NCBI GenBank assembly: GCA_035649895.1
Contig: DASRIS010000079.1
Span: 1 to 26,191, forward strand
Direction: 5' to 3'
Length of the DNA: 26,191 nt
DNA from: DASSUC01 sp035649895
Lineage (GTDB): Bacteria > Actinomycetota > Actinomycetes > Mycobacteriales > Micromonosporaceae
Below, in pieces: positions 8,668 to 15,319 of the stretch. The notes below the pieces were generated by a model that saw only the letters and a program-made list of their open reading frames with translations, did not search any database and was not told the origin of the DNA. The position numbers were made by a program, and so were the translations under genes. Every line of letters starts with the position of its first letter. The stretch's first letter is position 1.

Positions 8668-9755
8668 GCGACCTGCGGTACTCCACGGTCGAGGAGGACC
8701 TGCGGGCCAGCGTACGGGCGCTCCTGGCCAACCTGGCACCGGTAAGCCGGACGCTGGCCCGGTGCGAGGCCCGCGAGGTCCACGACGCGGAGCTGTGGCG
8801 GGCCCTCGCGGTGGATCTCGGGCTGGCCGGGGTGGTCGTGCCCGAGGAGCTGGGCGGTGCCGGCGGGACCCTGCGCGAGGCCGCCACCGTGCTGGAGGAG
8901 CTGGGGCGGGCGGTGGCGCCGGTCCCGTTCCTGGGCAGCGCGGTGGTGGCGGCCACGGCCCTGCTCACCTGCGGCGCCACCGACCTCGTCCGGGAGCTGG
9001 CCGCAGGCGCCCGGACGGTGGCCCTGGCGGTGCCGTTCTCGACCCTGCCCCGCCAGCGGCTGTGCCCGACCGTCGACGCTGCGGGCGGTGCGCTCACCGG
9101 CACCGTGACCACGGTGGCCGACGCGTTCGCGGCGGACCTGCTGCTGGTGCCGGCCGATACCGGGCTCTACGCGGTGCCGGCGCGCTCACCCGGGGTCAGT
9201 CTCCACCCCGTGGTCTCCCTCGACCTCACCCGGCCGCTCGCCGATGTCGCGCTCACCCGCGCTGCCGGGCGCCGGGTCGCCACCGACGCCGAGCCGGTGG
9301 TACGGACGGCCCTCACCGCCGGTGCCGCCCTGCTCGCCTCGGAGCAGCTCGGCATCGCCGAGTGGTGCCTGCGCTCCACTGTGGACCACCTGGCCACGCG
9401 GCACCAGTTCGGCCGGCCGGTGGGCTCGTTCCAGGCGGTCAAGCACCGGTTGGCCGACCTGTGGGTGGACATCGGCCAGGCGCGCGCGGTGGCCCGCCAC
9501 GCGGCTACCTGCGTGGCGACGCAGGACCCGGATACGCCCATCGCCGTCGCCGTGGGGCAGGCATACTGCTCCGGGGTCGCGGTGCGGGCCGCCGAAGAGT
9601 GCGTCCAGCTGCACGGTGGGCTCGGGTTCACCTGGGATCATCCAGCGCATCTGTTCCTGAAGCGGGCAAAGAGTGCGGCCTTGGCCTTCGGCACCGCCGA
9701 CCGGCACCGGATGGAGCTCGCCGACCTGGTCGACCTGCCCCCGCCACGGCTATGA
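8664..9755 (+). CDS. Acyl-CoA dehydrogenase, FadE-type subunit 2
   Basis: A 363-residue second acyl-CoA dehydrogenase whose GTG overlaps the previous stop (GTGA), so translation is coupled. It keeps the N-terminal helical domain (LGLAGVVVPEELGGAGG), a diverged middle domain and the C-terminal helical domain (ATRHQFGRPVGSFQAVKHRLAD, flavin contact; CVQLHGGLGFTWDHPAHLFLKRAK). The C-terminus lacks the catalytic Glu motif. Pairs of this form, one active-site-bearing and one degenerate subunit, build alpha2beta2 heterotetramers in mycobacterial steroid side-chain oxidation (ChsE4-ChsE5, ChsE1-ChsE2). By analogy this pair probably acts on a bulky or polycyclic acyl-CoA, but the substrate is not given by the sequence. 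Confidence 0.88.
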   Translation: MSDLRYSTVEEDLRASVRALLANLAPVSRTLARCEAREVHDAELWRALAVDLGLAGVVVPEELGGAGGTLREAATVLEELGRAVAPVPFLGSAVVAATALLTCGATDLVRELAAGARTVALAVPFSTLPRQRLCPTVDAAGGALTGTVTTVADAFAADLLLVPADTGLYAVPARSPGVSLHPVVSLDLTRPLADVALTRAAGRRVATDAEPVVRTALTAGAALLASEQLGIAEWCLRSTVDHLATRHQFGRPVGSFQAVKHRLADLWVDIGQARAVARHAATCVATQDPDTPIAVAVGQAYCSGVAVRAAEECVQLHGGLGFTWDHPAHLFLKRAKSAALAFGTADRHRMELADLVDLPPPRL

Positions 9756-9819
9756 CCAGCATCTGTCCGGAGGTCGACTCGCGGCCGTGGGGTCGCTGCG
9801 GGCGACCGGCCGGACCTGC

Positions 9820-12393
9820 ATGATGGTCCCCGTGACAAGCGAGGAGCCCCCCACCGCGGCGTTGCAGGCAGCCGCGTCCCAGCCGCCGGCCCGGGCCGCC
9901 ACCGCGGTCGAGGTGCGGTCCGGCTCGACCCGCGCCCTGGCCCGCCGCGACCGGCCGGTCGTGGTCGGCCGGGACCCGGCGTGCCACCTGGTCGTCGACG
10001 ACCCGCTGGTGTCCCGCCGGCACGCCGAGGTCGGCTGGGTGGACGGTGCCTGGGCAGTACGCGACCTAGACAGCCGCAACGGCACATACCTGGCCGGGCG
10101 ACGGGTGGCCACGGCGCCGGTCGCGCCCGGGGCCGAGATCCGCCTCGGCGACGCCGCGCGCGGTCCGGTGCTGGCGGTGGCCCCGGCGGAGACCGCGCAT
10201 ACGCTGGTCGACGAGCTCGCCCCTGCGGTGGCCGGGCGCACCCAGGCGGCCGAGTACGACGCGTCCGGGCGGGTGCGCATCGGGCGCGACCCGGCCAACG
10301 ACATTGTCCTGTCCGACCTGCGGATCTCCCGGTTCCACGCGGAGGTGCGCCGGGACGCGTCCGGGTTCCAGGTCACCGACCTCGGCAGCCGCAACGGGAC
10401 CTTCGTCAACGGCCAGCCGGTGAGCCGGGCGACGCTCACCCCAGGTGACATGGTCTCCATCGGCCGGCACGAGCTGGTCTTCGACGGCAAGCGGCTGCAC
10501 GAGTACGAGGACACCGGTCCGGTGTCGCTCACCGCCGAGCGGCTCACCGTGGTCATGGGCAAGCAGGTGCTGCTGGACGACGTGAGCTTCTGCCTGGAGG
10601 AGGGCAGCCTGCTCGCCGTGGTCGGGCCGAGCGGCTGCGGCAAGTCCACCCTGGTGCGCGCGGTCACCGGGCTGCGTCCGGCGACCCGGGGCCGGGTCCG
10701 CTACGACGGCCGTGACCTCTACGCCGACTACGCCGAGCTGCGCTACCGCATCGGTCTGGTGCCGCAGGACGACGTGCTGCACCGGCAGCTCACCGTACAC
10801 CGGGCGCTGCGCTTCGCCGCGGCCCTGCGCTTCGCCGACGACGTGCCGCGGCGGGAGCGGGTGGCGCGGGTCAACGAGGTGATGGAGACGCTGGGGCTGG
10901 CCGAGCGTGCCAAGCAGCGCATCGACACGCTCTCCGGCGGCCAGCGCAAGCGCACGTCGGTGGCCCTGGAGCTGCTCACCGAACCGTCCATGCTCTTCCT
11001 CGACGAGCCCACCTCCGGCCTGGACCCGGCGCTCGACAAAGAGATCATGGAGGAGCTGCGCGAGCTGGCCGACCGCGGCCGTACCGTCGTCGTGGTCACC
11101 CACAACGTGCTCCACCTGGACCTGTGTGACCGGGTGCTGGTGCTCGGCCAGGGCGGCAAGCTCGGCTACTTCGGGCCGCCGGACGAGCTGCTGGAGTTCT
11201 TCGGCGCCACCGACTACGCCGAGGTGTTCGCCGGGGTCACCCGCGACCCCGAGCGCTGGCAGCAGGCGTTCCGGCGCTCCGACCGGTACGGGCGCTACGT
11301 CGGGACGCCGCCGCCGGTGGAGACCGCAGCCGCCGTCGCGGGTCGCGCGGCGGCCACCGCTGCCGGCACTGCGCGGCCGGCCGCGCAGCTGGACCGAGCC
11401 GCGCAGCCCGATCGGGCCAGGCCGGGGGAGCGGACCGCGGAGCTGGATAGAGCCGGGCCGCAGGAGCCGGCCGCAGCGCCGGTTGCGCAGGCGGAGCCGG
11501 CCCGGCCGGCGGTGGGCCGCGCCGCGGTGCGCCGGGCGCCGCTAGGGCGGGTGCCGCTGCGCACACGTGCGCTCCACCCGGCAGCGCCGGTACGGCAGTT
11601 CTTCACGCTCTGCGCCCGGATGTTCTCGGTCATCGCGGCCGACCGCGGCTACGTGCTGTTCCTGCTCGGGCTGCCGCTGGCCCTGGCGCTGCTGACCCGC
11701 ACCGTGCCCGGGGACAACGGGCTCGCCCCACCTACCACCCGGTTCAGCCTGGAGGCCCAGCGGCTGCTGGTGGTGCTGGTCGTCGGGGCCGCGTTCCTCG
11801 GCATCGCCGCCGCGATCCGCGAGATCGTCAACGAGGCGTCGATCTACCGCCGGGAGCGGGCCGTGGGCCTGTCGCCAGGGGCGTACCTGGGTTCGAAGCT
11901 CGCCGTCTTCACACTCATCAACACGGCGCAGGTGGTGGTCTTCGTCTACCTGTCGCTCCTGGGCCGGGGCACGCCAGCGGAGTCGCTGGTGATCCCGTCC
12001 CCGACCGGGGAGATCATGGTGGCCATCGCCCTGGTCGCGGTCACCGCGACCGTGGTCGGCCTGTGCGTCAGCGCGCTGGTGCGTACCACCGAGCAGACGA
12101 CGCCGTTGCTGGTTGTGCTGGTGATGGCCCAGCTGGTGCTCTCCGGCGGGCTCTTCGAGCTGGACGGCGAGGCGGTGCTGGAGCAGGTGTCGTGGCTCTC
12201 GCCGACCCGCTGGGGCTTCGCCGCTGGCGCGTCTACTGTGGACCTGCTCAGCATGATCCCGTTCAAGGACTCGCTGTGGGCGCACGAGGCGTTCGCTTGG
12301 TGGCGCTCGGTCGTACTCCTGGTGGTGCAGGCGGCCCTGCTCACCGTCCTGGCGAGGCTGGCCCTACGCCGGCTGGAGCCCGGCCGGGGCTGA
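9820..12393 (+). CDS. Double-FHA ABC-2/ABCG-type transporter, Rv1747-like
   Basis: An 857-residue fusion. FHA domain 1 (about 28-125; GRDPACHLVV, SRRHAEV, DSRNGTYLAG) and FHA domain 2 (about 134-230; GRDPANDIVL, SRFHAEV, GSRNGTFVNG) both keep the phosphothreonine-binding residues. An ABC ATPase follows with Walker A GPSGCGKST (269-277), signature LSGGQRK (372 onward) and Walker B D395/E396. Then comes an Ala/Pro/Arg-rich linker (about 500-590) and an ABC-2 membrane domain of about six helices. The order matches M. tuberculosis Rv1747, a Ser/Thr-kinase-regulated exporter linked to phosphatidylinositol mannosides. Threonines in the inter-FHA linker (ETAHT) are candidate phospho-sites by analogy. 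ATG 9820 is chosen; ATG 9823 and GTG 9832 are also possible. No kinase gene is nearby. Confidence 0.9.
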   Translation: MMVPVTSEEPPTAALQAAASQPPARAATAVEVRSGSTRALARRDRPVVVGRDPACHLVVDDPLVSRRHAEVGWVDGAWAVRDLDSRNGTYLAGRRVATAPVAPGAEIRLGDAARGPVLAVAPAETAHTLVDELAPAVAGRTQAAEYDASGRVRIGRDPANDIVLSDLRISRFHAEVRRDASGFQVTDLGSRNGTFVNGQPVSRATLTPGDMVSIGRHELVFDGKRLHEYEDTGPVSLTAERLTVVMGKQVLLDDVSFCLEEGSLLAVVGPSGCGKSTLVRAVTGLRPATRGRVRYDGRDLYADYAELRYRIGLVPQDDVLHRQLTVHRALRFAAALRFADDVPRRERVARVNEVMETLGLAERAKQRIDTLSGGQRKRTSVALELLTEPSMLFLDEPTSGLDPALDKEIMEELRELADRGRTVVVVTHNVLHLDLCDRVLVLGQGGKLGYFGPPDELLEFFGATDYAEVFAGVTRDPERWQQAFRRSDRYGRYVGTPPPVETAAAVAGRAAATAAGTARPAAQLDRAAQPDRARPGERTAELDRAGPQEPAAAPVAQAEPARPAVGRAAVRRAPLGRVPLRTRALHPAAPVRQFFTLCARMFSVIAADRGYVLFLLGLPLALALLTRTVPGDNGLAPPTTRFSLEAQRLLVVLVVGAAFLGIAAAIREIVNEASIYRRERAVGLSPGAYLGSKLAVFTLINTAQVVVFVYLSLLGRGTPAESLVIPSPTGEIMVAIALVAVTATVVGLCVSALVRTTEQTTPLLVVLVMAQLVLSGGLFELDGEAVLEQVSWLSPTRWGFAAGASTVDLLSMIPFKDSLWAHEAFAWWRSVVLLVVQAALLTVLARLALRRLEPGRG

Positions 12394-12467
12394 CGCAGCG
12401 CTACGGCGGGCAGGAACCCGATCGGGACGGCACACCCTCAGCAGGGGCAGGCACCCACCTCAGCGCC

Positions 12468-12758
12468 TCAGGCGGCGCGGTGTCCCCGTGCGAGCGTGGC
12501 GAGCACGCGGCGCACGTCGGCGAGGGACACGACCGCGCTGTCGTCGAGCTCGGCGAGCCCGGCCTCGATGAGCTGCCGCATGAGCGTGGTGGCGCCGATG
12601 CCGCGGGCTTCGGCGGCCTCACGGATGCGCTGGTCCATGTCGATGGGCAGCCGCAGCGATCGGCTGACCATTGGTACGTCGGTGTCGGGCACCGGCAGGT
12701 TGGCTTCGGTACCTTCGGCGATGGCACCGGAGAGGTTCTGGTTGAGTGCTTTGGTCAT
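12468..12758 (-). CDS. Ribbon-helix-helix antitoxin (CopG/BrnA-like)
   Basis: A 96-residue protein with a disordered N-terminus and an RHH fold: the strand SRSLRLPIDM followed by helices DQRIREAAEARGIGATTLMRQLIEAGL. The strand would lie in the DNA major groove of a dimer. Its ATG overlaps the stop of the upstream toxin gene (ATGA at 12755-12758), so the two are translationally coupled in toxin-first order, as in brnTA. It should neutralise the toxin and repress the operon, with the palindrome at 13048-13067 the obvious operator. It is convergent with the FHA-ABC gene, with only about 75 nt between them. Confidence 0.75.
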   Translation of the reverse strand: MTKALNQNLSGAIAEGTEANLPVPDTDVPMVSRSLRLPIDMDQRIREAAEARGIGATTLMRQLIEAGLAELDDSAVVSLADVRRVLATLARGHRAA

Positions 12759-13039
12759 CGACGGCCTCCCAGGTACTCGTCGAACATCGCGATCTCGTCA
12801 GGCGCCATATCGCGGGCTGCGACGATATCCCAGTCGTTGTCGTCGAATGTTGACTCGACGACGAAGACGACCAGGTGTCGCCCCTTGGTCGTGGCTCCGA
12901 ACACCGCGTTGGCGTCCTCGTCTATCTGACGGGTAAGCCGGTGCCGGGCGTGGAGCGCCTGCCAGACTTCACCGGGTTCGACGCCGTACACAGCGATGTT
13001 GTATAGGCCATCGGAGGTGAAGCTGTATCGGTCTCGCAC
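12755..13039 (-). CDS. BrnT-like toxin of a type II toxin-antitoxin pair
   Basis: A 94-residue protein beginning at GTG 13039. It has the RelE-fold-like order of the BrnT/DUF4258 group: GEVWQALHARHRLTRQIDEDANAVFGATTKGRHLVVFVVES, then WDIVAARDMAPDEIAMFDEYL, where the ARDM.PDE tail matches the conserved end of such toxins. Family members are ribosome-independent or translation-targeting RNases; activity here is inferred. An out-of-frame ATG at 13044 is ignored because only the GTG frame gives the family-like protein. Only 8 nt separate the GTG from the palindromic operator, so repressor binding could also block ribosome access or the promoter. Confidence 0.7.
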   Translation of the reverse strand: MRDRYSFTSDGLYNIAVYGVEPGEVWQALHARHRLTRQIDEDANAVFGATTKGRHLVVFVVESTFDDNDWDIVAARDMAPDEIAMFDEYLGGRR

Positions 13040-13047
13040 GGCATGAG

Positions 13048-13067
13048 CGTACCACGCCCGTGGTACG
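13048..13067. promoter_or_regulatory. Palindromic operator candidate of the toxin-antitoxin operon
   Basis: A perfect inverted repeat: arms of 9 bp (CGTACCACG, 13048-13056, and CGTGGTACG, 13059-13067) with a 2-nt spacer, 8 nt upstream of the toxin GTG. A second, shorter symmetric element with GTAC at both ends lies at 13094-13106. RHH antitoxins typically bind such sites for autorepression. Confidence 0.65.
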
Positions 13068-13208
13068 AAGCCTGACGTCCCATCTCGCCTGGTGTACCGC
13101 CAGTACCCTGTATCGACTCAGGTGCGGGCACAGCTTTCCGGCAACGTGCCGAGAACCTGACGAACTGCGTCTGTGAGCTGCCAGCATCGTCTCGTCGAGA
13201 ATACGTAC
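13068..13208. other. Spacer between toxin operator and IS scar
   Basis: About 140 nt, somewhat less GC-rich than its surroundings. Apart from the GTAC-ended element at 13094-13106 I see no gene, RNA or clear promoter. It probably contains the promoter of the toxin-antitoxin operon. Confidence 0.4.
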
Positions 13209-13214
13209 TGTCGC

Positions 13215-13258
13215 TTGCCACCGTTATGGGACCGGGGCGTTGCCACGACCTAGGGACC
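13215..13258 (-). repeat. Two direct repeats at the IS21-like end
   Basis: TTGCCAC-N6-GGGACC occurs twice, at 13215-13233 and 13240-13258. All 13 fixed positions are identical while the central six bases differ. This fits paired binding sites for the IstA transposase. Confidence 0.6.
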
Positions 13259-13358
13259 ACCCTGGCCGCGTTGACGAGCATGGCGGTCGGGGCGTGTCGT
13301 GTCAACGGACGCGGTCGCGTGCCTGGGTGGGACGCGGCCGCTCGGGTTGGTGTGGTGG

Positions 13359-13553
13359 TTATCGGAGGCGTCGGTGTTCGGCGACGTGGCAGGCGGGTGA
13401 GCAGAAGCGGCGGGGCTGGCCGCGTTGGTCGAGCCGGTGGACGGGGCGGCCGCAGAACAGTCGGTGGCAGCGCACGACGACGCATCCGGGGTGGATGGTG
13501 CAGGGGCCCGGCGGGGTGTAACGATATTCGCGGCTGCTGTGGTTGTCGGTCAT
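13359..13553 (-). CDS. Small Cys-rich (zinc-ribbon-like) protein coupled to the istB remnant
   Basis: 64 residues. Its ATG overlaps the stop of the upstream chimeric gene (ATGA, 13550-13553), indicating translational coupling. Cysteines at 18, 24, 29, 34, 51 and 55, with several histidines, suggest one or two zinc sites (CTIHPGC, C-x4-C, FCSPAC). The second half, RRFCSPACHVAEHRR, resembles a treble-clef/zinc-finger end. I do not know a characterised homologue. Its place within the IS remnant suggests it is an accessory ORF of the element. Confidence 0.55.
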   Translation of the reverse strand: MTDNHSSREYRYTPPGPCTIHPGCVVVRCHRLFCGRPVHRLDQRGQPRRFCSPACHVAEHRRLR

Positions 13554-14194
13554 GTGGTGGCCTGCCCGTGGGTGGGGCGTTGGCGGCGTCGGTAGGAGTC
13601 GCCCTCGACGATGAGTTCGTGGCTGGTGCTGACGAGGCGGTCGACGGCGGACTGTGCGAGGAGAGGGTCGGCCATCATGGCCAGCCACTCGTTCGGTTCG
13701 CGGTTGGAGGTGAGCACGGTGGCTGCCTTGCGGTGCCGTTCCACGATCAGGCCGTAGAAGTCGGCGGTCTCGGTGGCGTCGAGCGGCTGAAGGCAGAAGT
13801 CGTCGATGATCAGCAGCTGGATGTGGGTGAGGCGGCGCATCTCGGCGTCGACCAGGCTGGGCGGGATCCTGGCGGTGCGGTCGAGCAGGAACACCAGCCG
13901 CGGCAGCCCGGCGTTGGTGGCCTCCCGGAACTCCAGCTCCGTGTAGGAGATCCCTTCCTCCGGCACCAGGGAGCCGTAGCGCCACCCCACCACCGCCACG
14001 TAGACGTCGCAGCTGCGAACCTGCTGCCGGCAGTAGGCGGCCGGCTGGCCCTCCCGGGCGACGAAGTAGCGCATGTCCACCGGCGACATCCCCGCCCGGG
14101 CCACCGCATCCAGCACCGCCTGCACGAACGACCGGCCAGCCGGGAAGCTGGCCAGCTCAGAGGTATGGCTGACAAATACCCGGCTCGTCCTCAC
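13550..14194 (-). pseudogene. In-frame chimera: DUF4062/TIR-like N-terminal domain joined to C-terminal part of IstB
   Basis: 214 codons from GTG 14194 (GGGGGTGG upstream). Residues 1-116 (RVFVSHTSELASFPAGRSF, DMRYFVAREGQPAAYCRQQV, CDVYVAVVGWRYGS, SYTELEFREATNAGLPRLVFLL) are the DUF4062/TIR-like domain that in actinobacteria normally opens large STAND or TPR proteins. From about residue 117, RLTHIQLLIIDDF (Walker B), FYGLIVERHRKAATVLTSNREPNEW (sensor) and SAVDRLVSTSHELIVEGDSYR are the IS21 helper ATPase IstB without its Walker A half. The frame is intact across the join, so a protein may be made, but both parents are truncated. The best reading is a deletion scar after IS21 insertion into a DUF4062 gene. 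A functional fusion is less likely. Confidence 0.75.
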
Positions 14195-14209
14195 GGTGCC
14201 ACCCCCGTG

Positions 14210-14219
14210 TTCGTACGAA
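14210..14219. promoter_or_regulatory. 10-bp perfect palindrome upstream of the chimeric gene
   Basis: TTCGTACGAA at 14210-14219 lies 15 nt upstream of the GTG at 14194, in a locally AT-richer stretch that probably holds the original promoter of the DUF4062 gene. A regulatory role is only inferred. Confidence 0.3.
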
Positions 14220-14364
14220 GCCGTACTGAACTGCTTATCCATATGTATTGCGGACATCGTACTGGTCATTGCCCTGGTCGGCTTGACTTACGTCCATATC
14301 GCCTGGCGCGGCCGCGAAGGCCCGCCGCCGTGACGGAACCGGCCGCGTGGGGTGAGATGGCCGC

Positions 14365-15225
14365 ATGCTCATGTGGCGGCGCTGGTGGCGGTACGCGGTG
14401 GTGGGGGCCTGCGCGGTGGGCGTCGGGGTGGGGGTGACGCTGTCCTCGCGGTACCGCGCGTCGGACCTCTGGCCGGTGTGGGCCGCGTTGGCGGTCAGCC
14501 TGTGTGGCGCGGCGGCTGTGGTCTGGTTCTACGGCCTTCGCCGGTGGCGTGAGCTGTCGAGCGCATGGCGGGTCAAGGTCGGTGATGCGGTCTGGCCGAC
14601 GCTGGCGGTGGTGACGGGTATGCTCGTCAGCCTCGCGTTCGGCGAGCTGACGTCCCGCAGCCCGGGGTCCGCCTGGCGGGGGGATGTGCTGGTCACTGTG
14701 GCGTTTCTCGGTGGTTCCAGCGCCGCCATGGCCATGTTCGGCGTGGGCGCCGTGGCGGCGAGGCTGCCGGCCGTTGGAAGGCGGCAGGAGCGAGCCGACC
14801 TTGACGGGCCCGCGGCCTGGCGGACGGCGGTAGATCTTGGCACGCTTCGGCGAACCCTGCGTGGCTTGGCCACGGCTCTCGGGTCTCTCGTCGCGCTGGC
14901 CACGCTTGCTCTCGGCGCGAGTGTGCTGATGACCGATGCCCCTCGGGAGACCGTGCTGGTGCTCGGTGCGGGCGGCTCGTTGGTCGTTGGGGTCTGCTAC
15001 TCCCCGGCGGCGGTCGCCATCCGCAGGGCTGCCGGGCAGCTCGTCGAGGCGGCGTTCGCAGACGCCGCTCCAGGCAGCGCCGGCGAGCTTGTCGAGCAGC
15101 TGGAGCAGCGCGCCAAGCTGGAGCAGCTGGTGGGGGTTGACCGGACCTTGCTGGGCGAGCTGCAAGCTGCCATCCCGGTGGTCGGTCCGCTCCTCGCCAG
15201 CGCGTCCATCCTGCTTCCCACCTGA
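14365..15225 (+). CDS. Membrane protein of unknown function with six predicted helices
   Basis: 286 residues. I see about six hydrophobic segments: around residues 9-28, 34-57, 73-93, 107-133, 170-192 and 196-220. A soluble C-terminal tail follows with a helical, possibly coiled-coil stretch (SAGELVEQLEQRAKLEQLVGVDRTLLGELQ). The tail ends in a further hydrophobic piece (AAIPVVGPLLASASILLPT) that may be amphipathic. Positive residues after helices 2 and 4 fit an inside loop. I do not recognise a family. ATG 14365 or ATG 14371 could be the start. It is flanked by the IS scar on one side and the convergent S8 peptidase on the other, so it seems to stand alone. Confidence 0.7.
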   Translation: MLMWRRWWRYAVVGACAVGVGVGVTLSSRYRASDLWPVWAALAVSLCGAAAVVWFYGLRRWRELSSAWRVKVGDAVWPTLAVVTGMLVSLAFGELTSRSPGSAWRGDVLVTVAFLGGSSAAMAMFGVGAVAARLPAVGRRQERADLDGPAAWRTAVDLGTLRRTLRGLATALGSLVALATLALGASVLMTDAPRETVLVLGAGGSLVVGVCYSPAAVAIRRAAGQLVEAAFADAAPGSAGELVEQLEQRAKLEQLVGVDRTLLGELQAAIPVVGPLLASASILLPT

Positions 15226-15319
15226 CCGGGCGACCGCGCCGCGGGCAGGCGCCGGTGGGCGCCTCGCGGCTGGGCGGGGACGCCGGCCCAGGAGCCGCGG
15301 CGGCGACAGGAGCGGTCGG

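Larger units (their letters stand above)
13209..13850 (-). mobile_element. Remnant of an IS21-family element (istB 3' part, trailing ORF and one IS end)
   Basis: The right-hand portion of an IS21-like element. It holds the C-terminal 98 codons of an IstB-type ATPase (13550 to about 13846), a coupled small Cys-rich ORF (13359-13553), and about 150 nt of noncoding end DNA. The end carries two direct copies of TTGCCAC-N6-GGGACC (13215-13233 and 13240-13258, 25-nt period). IS21 ends are known to carry multiple transposase-binding repeats of this kind. TGTCGC at 13209 is the likely outer tip, since IS21 tips usually begin TG. The transposase istA, the Walker A part of istB and the other end are missing, so it cannot move by itself. 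Confidence 0.65.

Noticed and set aside
12922..13485. A 187-codon minus-strand frame starting with Arg/Pro/Thr repeats and overlapping the toxin.
   Set aside because: It is in a different frame from the BrnT-like toxin, crosses the operator and IS end, and has no family-like segment.
14240..14333. A short plus-strand frame encoding a hydrophobic helix (IADIVLVIALVGLTYVHIAW) ending at 14333.
   Set aside because: There is no ATG, GTG or TTG at a sensible place in front of the helix. It could be the tail of a gene destroyed by the IS event, but I cannot support it as a gene.
13226..14437. A 403-codon plus-strand frame over the IS scar.
   Set aside because: It lies opposite the well-supported DUF4062-IstB chimera and the small Cys-rich ORF and matches no family.
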